Source: Rhizorhabdus dicambivorans (GTDB lineage: Bacteria > Pseudomonadota > Alphaproteobacteria > Sphingomonadales > Sphingomonadaceae). From it: 64,000 nucleotides of DNA. The DNA lies in assembly GCF_002355275.1 (NCBI RefSeq), contig NZ_CP023449.1, positions 2,830,001 to 2,894,000 of the forward strand, read 5' to 3'. The first letter of the stretch is position 1; every line of letters starts with the position of its first letter. Below the pieces are notes generated by a model. The model was not told where the DNA came from. It ran no database searches and saw only the letters and a program-made list of their open reading frames with translations. Shown here piece by piece: positions 57,997-64,000 of the stretch. A program made the position numbers and the translations under genes.

Positions 57997-59619
57997 GTGT
58001 CCTCATCACCCGGTGAACTGACGATCCGATTCCATGGTGCGGCCGGCACGGTCACCGGCTCCTGCATGGAACTCGCGCTGGGTGGGCGGACGATCCTGGT
58101 GGATTGTGGCATGTTCCAGGGCTCGCGCAGCCTGGAAACGCTCAACCATGGCGCCTTCGCCTTCGATCCGCATCGGATCGATGCGGTGATCCTCACCCAC
58201 GCGCACATCGACCATTGCGGCCTGCTGCCCAAGCTGGCGGCACAGGGCTATGACCGGGCGATCTGGTGTACCGGCGGTACGGCCGACCTGCTCGAATATA
58301 TGCTCGCCGATGCAGGGCGCATCCAGGAAGGCGACGCGATGCGGCGCAACCGCCGCCGCGACCGCGCCGGGGAAGGCGAATTCCTGCCGCTCTACACCGA
58401 ACAGGACGGATTGCGGGCCTGGCGCCTCGCCCGGCCCGTCGCGCTCGGCGAATGGTTCGAGCCCGCGCCCGGCTTCCGCGCGCGGCTGTGGAATGCCGGG
58501 CATATATTGGGCTCGGCATCGGTAGAAATCGAAGCCGGCGGCACGACGCTGCTGCTGTCGGGCGATCTCGGCCCCGACAACAAGGCCTTCCACCCCGATC
58601 CTCATGCGCCCAAGGGCATGGATCACGTCATCTGCGAATCGACCTATGGCAATCGGGCGCGCGAGCGTCAGACGATCGATCAGCGCCGCGATGCGCTGGA
58701 AGCCGAGGTGAAGGCGGCGCTGTCCCGCGGCGGCAATCTGATCGTCCCGACCTTCGCGCTGGAGCGCACCCAGGAACTTCTCCTCGATCTCGCGCGGCTG
58801 GCCGACGCCAATCGCATCCCCAATGTCCCGATCTTCGTCGATTCACCGCTCGCCAACCGGGCGACCAAGGTGTTCGCGGCGCATGGCGACGAACTGGAGG
58901 ATATCGACGGCAGCGACCTGTTCCGTCACCCCTCGATCCATTATGTCGAGGAAACCGCGAGTTCGATGCGGCTCAACACCATGTCCGGGGCGATCATCCT
59001 GGCCGCATCCGGGATGTGCGAGGCCGGCCGCATCCGCCACCATCTCAAGCATAATCTGTTCCGCCGGGAGTCGACGATCCTGTTCGTCGGTTTCCAGGCC
59101 CGCGGCACGCTGGGTCGGGTGATCCTCGATGGCGCGAAGCGGGTCCGCATTTCCGGCGAGGACGTCAACGTCCGCGCCCAGATCCGCCGGATCGACAGCT
59201 ATTCGGCCCATGCCGACCGTGACGAACTGCACCGCTGGATCGCCGACCGCCGCCCGATCGGCGGCAGCCTGTTCCTCAGCCATGGCGAAGGCGATGCGGT
59301 GGAGGGGCTGCGCGCGCTCGTCGCCTCGGACGATCCCGGGGGATCGATCGTCATGCCTCGCATCGGCGAGCGCTACGCGCTCCCGCCCGGTGCACCGGCA
59401 CGCCGATTGGAGACCGGACGGGTCGACCTGGCCGACCTCACCGGCGAGGACTGGCAGAACGACTATGCGGACTTCATCACCAATCTGAAGCACAATATCG
59501 CGAAGATCGGCAACGAACGGGCGCGGCGCGATGCGCTGGCCGAGATGCGCCGGGTGCTGGACGCCTATGAAGCGGCGCGCGACGATCGCAAGCGGCGAAA
59601 CGGAGCCGATCGTTCCTGA
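57997..59619 (+). CDS. Beta-CASP metallo-beta-lactamase RNA hydrolase
   Basis: 540 aa nuclease-like hydrolase. The metal motif is LTHAHIDHCGLLPKLAAQGY with the further histidine in NAGHILGSASV and the aspartate in LLLSGDLGPDN. The beta-CASP cap follows (about 250-370: VPTFALERTQELLLDLA, IFVDSPLANRATKVF), then LAASGMCEAGRIRHHLKHNL and GFQARGTLGR, and the KH-adjacent SYSAHADRDEL. Family members are RNases related to CPSF-73. GTG start at 57997 with AGGAGA nine bases before; a longer open frame upstream is unsupported. Its stop TGA abuts the convergent DUF2474 stop. Confidence 0.9.
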   Translation: MSSSPGELTIRFHGAAGTVTGSCMELALGGRTILVDCGMFQGSRSLETLNHGAFAFDPHRIDAVILTHAHIDHCGLLPKLAAQGYDRAIWCTGGTADLLEYMLADAGRIQEGDAMRRNRRRDRAGEGEFLPLYTEQDGLRAWRLARPVALGEWFEPAPGFRARLWNAGHILGSASVEIEAGGTTLLLSGDLGPDNKAFHPDPHAPKGMDHVICESTYGNRARERQTIDQRRDALEAEVKAALSRGGNLIVPTFALERTQELLLDLARLADANRIPNVPIFVDSPLANRATKVFAAHGDELEDIDGSDLFRHPSIHYVEETASSMRLNTMSGAIILAASGMCEAGRIRHHLKHNLFRRESTILFVGFQARGTLGRVILDGAKRVRISGEDVNVRAQIRRIDSYSAHADRDELHRWIADRRPIGGSLFLSHGEGDAVEGLRALVASDDPGGSIVMPRIGERYALPPGAPARRLETGRVDLADLTGEDWQNDYADFITNLKHNIAKIGNERARRDALAEMRRVLDAYEAARDDRKRRNGADRS

Positions 59620-59754
59620 TCAGCCCGGCATTATAAGCCAGCGAAGCAACATCGCGACCAGACCCAGCAGGGCGACGCTGGCCACCCATATCCCGACGAA
59701 CCAGGCAAGCCTCAGCCAGAGCGGGCGGCGCGGCTCAATGATATCCGGCTTCAT
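59620..59754 (-). CDS. DUF2474/CydX-like small subunit of bd-type oxidase
   Basis: 44 aa, too short for an ordinary gene search. It starts MKPDIIEPRRPLWLRLAWFV, continues as one membrane helix (GIWVASVALLGLVAMLLRWL) and ends IMPG. Its start lies 20 bases inside the end of cydB in another frame, so coupled translation is likely. Tiny proteins after cydB (CydX, CydS, DUF2474) stabilise bd-type oxidases in other bacteria. Its stop abuts that of the convergent beta-CASP gene (TGATCA). Confidence 0.8.
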   Translation of the reverse strand: MKPDIIEPRRPLWLRLAWFVGIWVASVALLGLVAMLLRWLIMPG

Positions 59755-60733
59755 CGACCTTGCCGCGGAACACCCAATAGGCCCAGATGGTGTAGCCCAG
59801 GATCACCGGGACCAGCACCGCCGCGCCGACCAGCATGAATATCTGGCTGCGCTCGGGCGCCGCCGCTTCCCAGATCGACACCCGGCCCGGTATCACATCG
59901 GGATAGATCGAGATGGCGAGCCCCATCATCGACAGGCCGAACAACGCCAGCGTCAGCCAGAAGGGCCGGTGATCGCGCGGATCGTCGATCGAACGCCAGA
60001 GCAGCAGGCCGGTCGCGGCGACCAGCAGCGGGACGGGCGCGGTGAGCACGAGGCCGGGCCATTCGATCCAGCGCTGATAATATTTGTTCTCGAGGAACGG
60101 CGTATAGGCGCTGACCAGACCGATCGCGACGATCAGCGCGATCAACAGCGGCCGGGCGAAACGGCGTGCGTCCGTCTGGATCGCGCCGTGCGTCTTCCAG
60201 ATCAGCCAGCCGGCACCCAGCAGCGCATAGCCGATCATCAGGCTGACGCCGGTCAGCAGCGAAAAAGGCGTCAGCCAGTCCCACCATCCGCCGGCATAGG
60301 CGCGGCCGCTGACCTCGATCCCCTGTAGCAGTGCGCCCAGCGTGATACCCTGCGCGAAGGTGGCGAGCGCCGATCCGCCACAGAAGGCCGCGTCCCAGAA
60401 GGCGCGATGGCCCGGATCGCGCCAGCGGAACTCGAAGGCGACGCCCCTGAAAACAAGCCCCAGCAGCATCGCCGTCAGCGGCGCGTAGAGCGCCGGCAGC
60501 ACGATCGCATAGGCCAGCGGAAAGGCCGCGAGCAGCCCGCCGCCGCCTAGAACCAGCCAGGTCTCGTTGCCGTCCCACACCGGCGCGATGCTGTTCATCG
60601 CCATGTCGCGCTCGCCACCGACCCTGAAGGCCGGGAAGAGGATGCCGATGCCCAGGTCGAACCCGTCCATCACGACATAGGCGCCGACCGCGAAGGCGAT
60701 GATGCCCGCCCAGATCAAGGTGAGATCGATCAT
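59735..60733 (-). CDS. cydB: Cytochrome bd-type (cyanide-insensitive) oxidase subunit II
   Basis: 332 aa inner-membrane subunit, about eight helices. IDLTLIWAGIIAFAVGAYVV, DGFDLGIGILFPAF and SIAPVWDGNETWLVLGGGGL are canonical; the GNETWL stretch is a hallmark. The start MIDLTL at 60733 overlaps the cydA stop (ATGA). The upstream-extended frame lies in cydA and is not coding. Confidence 0.95.
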   Translation of the reverse strand: MIDLTLIWAGIIAFAVGAYVVMDGFDLGIGILFPAFRVGGERDMAMNSIAPVWDGNETWLVLGGGGLLAAFPLAYAIVLPALYAPLTAMLLGLVFRGVAFEFRWRDPGHRAFWDAAFCGGSALATFAQGITLGALLQGIEVSGRAYAGGWWDWLTPFSLLTGVSLMIGYALLGAGWLIWKTHGAIQTDARRFARPLLIALIVAIGLVSAYTPFLENKYYQRWIEWPGLVLTAPVPLLVAATGLLLWRSIDDPRDHRPFWLTLALFGLSMMGLAISIYPDVIPGRVSIWEAAAPERSQIFMLVGAAVLVPVILGYTIWAYWVFRGKVDEAGYH

Positions 60734-62154
60734 GGCCGTTCTCCTTCGCCCCTGTCGGCCTCGACGGCGGGAGCCGGCGTGATGCCAGCGCTGCGGATCG
60801 GCCCATGGTCGACGGCCTGCGGGCTCTCGCCGCGCTGCGGCGTCTTCCCCATCAGTTTCAATATGTACCAGACGCCGACGCCGAACACCGCGAAATAGAC
60901 GATGATGAAGGCGATCAGCGACCCTGCGACCGCCGGCGCGGCCAGCGGTGAGGCCGATTCGGATGTGCGCAGCAGCCGATAGATCGTGTAGGGCTGGCGG
61001 CCGACCTCGGTCGTCACCCATCCGGCGATCACCGTGACGAAACCCGACGGCCCCAGCACGATGGCAAGGCGGTGAAGGAGTGGCCAATCGTACATTTTGC
61101 GACAAGCGCGCGCGACAAGGCTGAACAGCCCTAACCCGAAGATCGCGAAACCTAGCCCCACCATGATCCGGAAAGACCAGAAGACGATGCCGACGGGAGG
61201 CTCCTCGTCGTCCGGGATGGTGTCGAGCCCTGCGAGCGGCGCGTTGGGATCGTGTTTCAGGATTAGCGACGACAGTTTCGGAACCTCCACCGCATAATCC
61301 ACGCGTTTCTCCGCGCTGTTGGGGATGCCGAACAGGATCAGCGGCGCGCCGTCCGGATGGCTCTGATAATGCCCCTCCATCGCCATCACCTTGGCCGGCT
61401 GATGTTCCAGCGTGTTCAGGCCATGGGCGTCGCCGACGAGGATCTGGACCGGGGCGACCAGAGCCGCCATCCACATCGCCATCGAGAACATGGTCCGGGC
61501 GCCACGGTTGTTGCGGTCGCGCAGCAGATGCCAGGCGCCGACCGCGCCGACCACCAGCGACGTCGTCAGATAGGCCGCGATCACCGTGTGCAGCAGGCGA
61601 TAGGGAAAGCTCGGATTGAAGATGATCGCCAGCCAGCTGGGGCCGGGCACGAACTGTCCGTTCGCGGCGATCTCATAGCCGACCGGGGTCTGCATCCAGC
61701 TGTTCACGGACAATATCCAGAAGGCTGAGATGAAGGTGCCAACCGCCACTGCGCAGGTCGCGGCGAAGTGGAGCCCGCGCCCGACCTTGTTGATCCCGAA
61801 CAGCATCACGCCCAGGAATCCGGCTTCCAGGAAGAAGGCGGTCAGCACCTCATAGGCCATCAGCGGGCCGATGATCGGCCCGGCCCTGTCGGAGAAGACC
61901 GACCAGTTGGTGCCGAACTGGTAGGACATCACGATCCCCGAGACGACGCCCATCGCGAAGGCGATGGCGAAAATCTTCAGCCAATAGCGATAGAGGTTCT
62001 CGTAGACTGATCGTCCCGTCTTGAGGAACAGCGCCTCCAGCACCATCAGATAGCTGGCCAGCCCGATGGAAAAGGAAGGGAAGATGAAGTGAAAGCTGAC
62101 GGTGAAGGCGAACTGTATCCTGGCCAGGGTCACAGCGTCGAAGGCGTCCAGCAT
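60730..62154 (-). CDS. cydA: Cytochrome bd-type (cyanide-insensitive) oxidase subunit I
   Basis: 474 aa quinol-oxidase subunit carrying the hemes. LARIQFAFTVSFHFIFPSFS holds the N-terminal heme histidine (H22); LLHTVIAAYLTTSLVVGAVG holds the second. The Q-loop is short (around residues 260-330), as in the CioA (cyanide-insensitive) branch. The usual GRQPW motif reads GRQPY here. ATG at 62154 with AGGA upstream. It forms one operon with cydB and the DUF2474 gene and is divergent from fbiC across 227 bases. High-affinity respiration under low oxygen is the expected role. Confidence 0.94.
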   Translation of the reverse strand: MLDAFDAVTLARIQFAFTVSFHFIFPSFSIGLASYLMVLEALFLKTGRSVYENLYRYWLKIFAIAFAMGVVSGIVMSYQFGTNWSVFSDRAGPIIGPLMAYEVLTAFFLEAGFLGVMLFGINKVGRGLHFAATCAVAVGTFISAFWILSVNSWMQTPVGYEIAANGQFVPGPSWLAIIFNPSFPYRLLHTVIAAYLTTSLVVGAVGAWHLLRDRNNRGARTMFSMAMWMAALVAPVQILVGDAHGLNTLEHQPAKVMAMEGHYQSHPDGAPLILFGIPNSAEKRVDYAVEVPKLSSLILKHDPNAPLAGLDTIPDDEEPPVGIVFWSFRIMVGLGFAIFGLGLFSLVARACRKMYDWPLLHRLAIVLGPSGFVTVIAGWVTTEVGRQPYTIYRLLRTSESASPLAAPAVAGSLIAFIIVYFAVFGVGVWYILKLMGKTPQRGESPQAVDHGPIRSAGITPAPAVEADRGEGERP

Positions 62155-62310
62155 CGCGGCATCCTCCTTGCGAAGGTGCGGCGGACGGGGCTGCCCGCGC
62201 TCCCCCAAAGGCGGCGCTACCGTAACGATCGGGCGCCGCGCGCTGTCTAGCACCTTTCCCAGTCGCCGCCGACCCGAGATTTTCCTTAAATGGCATCGAG
62301 GGAGCATTGG

Positions 62311-62320
62311 TCAATATTGA
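62311..62320. promoter_or_regulatory. Short palindrome in the cydA-fbiC divergent region
   Basis: TCAATATTGA is a perfect 10-base palindrome, the most AT-rich part of the 227-base gap. It could be an operator shared by cydA and fbiC. It does not match an FNR box convincingly, and no clear promoter was identified. Confidence 0.25.
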
Positions 62321-62381
62321 ACGACTGTACAACTTGCGCTCCATGTGCCATCCTTTTACGAAGCCTTTGGGAGAGACATCG

Positions 62382-64000
62382 TTGCGCGAAACACTTCTGA
62401 CCGCTCCGGCTGACGAGCTCATGGTCCAGGCGGCGCGGCTGCGCGACGCGGGACATGGCCGTGTCCAGAGCTGGTCGCCCAAGGTGTTCATCCCGCTCAC
62501 CCAGCTGTGCCGGAACCTGTGTCATTACTGCACCTTCTCGCAGCCGCCGAAGAAGGGTGAGGCAGCCTATCTGACGCGCGGGCAGGTGCTGGACATCGCC
62601 CGCGCCGGCCGGGCTGCGGGCTGCACCGAGGCGCTGTTCACCCTGGGCGACAAGCCTGAGCTGCGCTTCTCGGCCGCGCGCGAGGAACTGGCCCGGCTCG
62701 GCCATGCGAGCACCATCTCCTATCTTGTCGAGATGGCGACGGCGGTTCGCGACGAGACCGGCCTGCTGCCGCACGTCAACGCCGGGGTGATGACGCGCGA
62801 TGAGATGATCACGCTGCGCCCCGTCTCCGCCAGCATGGGGCTGATGCTCGAATCACTCTCGGACCGGCTATGCGAGAAGGGCGGCGCCCATTACCGCTCG
62901 CCCGACAAGCGGCCCTCGGTGCGGCTGGAGATGCTGCGCATCGCGGGCGAACTGGCTATCCCCTTCACCACGGGGATATTGATCGGGATCGGCGAGACCC
63001 GCGTGGAACGGATCGACGCACTGATCGCCATCCGCGACCTGCACGCCCGCTACGGCCATATCCAGGAAATCATCGTCCAGAATTTCCGAGCCAAGCCGCG
63101 CACCGTGATGGCGAATGCGCCGGAGCCCGATATGGACGAACTGCTCTGGACCATCGCCGCCGCGCGCATGATCATGGGGCGGGAGATGAACATCCAGGCG
63201 CCGCCCAACCTGTCGGCGGAGGATTTTCCTCGCCTGCTCGATGCCGGGATCAACGACTGGGGCGGCGTCTCCCCAGTCACCCCCGACCATGTGAACCCGG
63301 AAGCTCCCTGGCCCGAAGTGGCGCGACTGCGGGCCGCAACCGGCAACAGGGGCCGCATCCTGGTCGCCCGCCTGCCCGCCTATCCCGCCTGGGGCGCCCA
63401 TGGGCTGGACCGCTGGCAGGACAAGGCGATGCACCGCCATATCCTCGCCGCCGCCGACACGTCCGGCTTCGGCCGCGCCGATCGCTGGTCACCCGGCCTC
63501 GCGCTGCCGGAGCGCACGCCCGAACCGATCAGCGTCGCCAGCATCGATCCGATGATCGAAGCGGTGGTTGGCAAGGCAATGGCCGGCGAAGCGCTGGACG
63601 AGGACGAGATCGTCGCGCTGTTCGACGCCCGCGATGCCGATCTGGAGCATGTCTGCCGCTCGGCCGACGAACTGCGCCAAACCGTCAATGGCGACACCGT
63701 CACCTACGTCGTCAACCGCAACATCAACTATACCAATATCTGCAGCTACAAGTGCAGCTTCTGCGCCTTCTCCAAGGGAAGCACCGCCGAGGACCTGCGC
63801 GGAAAGCCCTATGATCTCGACATCGCCGAGGTCGTGCGGCGCGCCGGGGAAGCCTGGGCACGCGGCGGCACCGAGGTCTGCCTGCAGGGCGGCATCCATC
63901 CGCATTATACGGGCGACACCTATCTGGGTCTCGCCCGTGCCGTGCGCGCGGCCGTGCCCGCAATGCACATCCACGCCTTCTCTCCGCTGGAGGTGGCGCA
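62382..64000 (+). CDS. fbiC: Bifunctional FO synthase FbiC (CofG-CofH), truncated by window end
   Basis: Makes the deazaflavin FO of coenzyme F420 from tyrosine and a ribityl-diaminouracil precursor. Two radical-SAM halves are fused. The CofG half has CRNLCHYC (C43, C47, C50), GCTEALFTLGDKPELR, MGLMLESLSDRL and GIGETRVERIDAL. The CofH half begins with CSYKCSFC (C454, C458, C461), followed by GGTEVCLQGGIHP. A TTG at 62382 was chosen because GGGAGAG lies six bases before it; an in-frame ATG at 62343 is less well placed. 539 codons are present; the remaining CofH part is outside. Other F420 genes are not in the window. Confidence 0.93.
   Translation, partial: MRETLLTAPADELMVQAARLRDAGHGRVQSWSPKVFIPLTQLCRNLCHYCTFSQPPKKGEAAYLTRGQVLDIARAGRAAGCTEALFTLGDKPELRFSAAREELARLGHASTISYLVEMATAVRDETGLLPHVNAGVMTRDEMITLRPVSASMGLMLESLSDRLCEKGGAHYRSPDKRPSVRLEMLRIAGELAIPFTTGILIGIGETRVERIDALIAIRDLHARYGHIQEIIVQNFRAKPRTVMANAPEPDMDELLWTIAAARMIMGREMNIQAPPNLSAEDFPRLLDAGINDWGGVSPVTPDHVNPEAPWPEVARLRAATGNRGRILVARLPAYPAWGAHGLDRWQDKAMHRHILAAADTSGFGRADRWSPGLALPERTPEPISVASIDPMIEAVVGKAMAGEALDEDEIVALFDARDADLEHVCRSADELRQTVNGDTVTYVVNRNINYTNICSYKCSFCAFSKGSTAEDLRGKPYDLDIAEVVRRAGEAWARGGTEVCLQGGIHPHYTGDTYLGLARAVRAAVPAMHIHAFSPLEVA

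Noticed and set aside
62307-62320. Possible FNR box in the cydA-fbiC gap
   Set aside because: TTGGT-N4-ATTGA matches the TTGAT-N4-ATCAA consensus poorly in the second half; only the inner palindrome is recorded.

Overview
This 64 kb window is a high-GC alphaproteobacterial chromosome segment. The gene content and order point to a sphingomonad (Sphingomonadaceae). The evidence is a eukaryotic-type NADP isocitrate dehydrogenase, an archaeal-type phosphatidylserine decarboxylase, DUF4170 and RraB-like genes, and a bamA-skp-fabZ cluster from which lpxD and lpxA are missing, as expected for bacteria that use glycosphingolipids instead of LPS. Almost everything is ordinary core chromosome. I see no CRISPR array, prophage, plasmid origin or classical insertion sequence. 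No stretch longer than about 230 bases lacks a gene or RNA.

Layout. 1-3.6 kb (minus): thymidylate kinase (cut by the window edge), D,D-carboxypeptidase, RlpA and MltB, a peptidoglycan-remodelling run. 3.7-4.6 kb: tRNA-Ser(TGA) and an endonuclease III-like gene. 4.5-17.2 kb (minus): a methyltransferase/VanZ pair, rpmE, then the large cell-envelope and translation block rpsB-tsf // pyrH-frr-uppS-cdsA-dxr-rseP-bamA-skp-fabZ. The rpsB-tsf unit has a recognisable promoter, a structured leader and a terminator. 17.3-19.1 kb: pssA and psd (phosphatidylethanolamine synthesis). 19.2-20.5 kb: icd. 20.5-24.1 kb: two head-to-head CPA2 antiporters. 24.2-28.5 kb: polA and a flippase. 28.5-34.5 kb (minus): MFS exporter, purH, an orphan sensor kinase and eno. 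34.6-37.5 kb: a YqjD/YqjE-like stress membrane trio, an MlaC-like protein and DUF4170. 37.5-43.6 kb (minus): rhomboid, greA, carB, an RraB-like gene, carA.

43.7-48.6 kb (plus) is the macromolecular-synthesis operon yqeY-dnaG-rpoD. It is interrupted by a small GIY-YIG nuclease gene bracketed by a perfect 30-bp inverted repeat. The right copy of the repeat is read as the nuclease's C-terminal tail, and the gene overlaps the dnaG start. This is the most unusual element in the window.

48.7-51.7 kb (plus) is a probably iron-regulated PepSY/DUF2271/DUF4198/ApbE operon behind a Fur-like palindrome. Then come purS-purQ, a GFA protein, YnfA and a queuosine-precursor transporter (minus). tRNA-Arg(TCT) is followed by an OafA-type acyltransferase of lower GC, a DUF4010 membrane protein and a beta-CASP nuclease. 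59.6-62.2 kb (minus) carries cydA-cydB plus a tiny DUF2474/CydX-like gene. The window ends inside fbiC, bifunctional FO synthase of coenzyme F420 biosynthesis, transcribed divergently from cydA.

One probable sequence problem or true frameshift lies in bamA: a six-G tract at 9867-9872 separates the signal-peptide frame from the POTRA/barrel frame. Functions are assigned from recognised motifs and family resemblance only; no database search was run.
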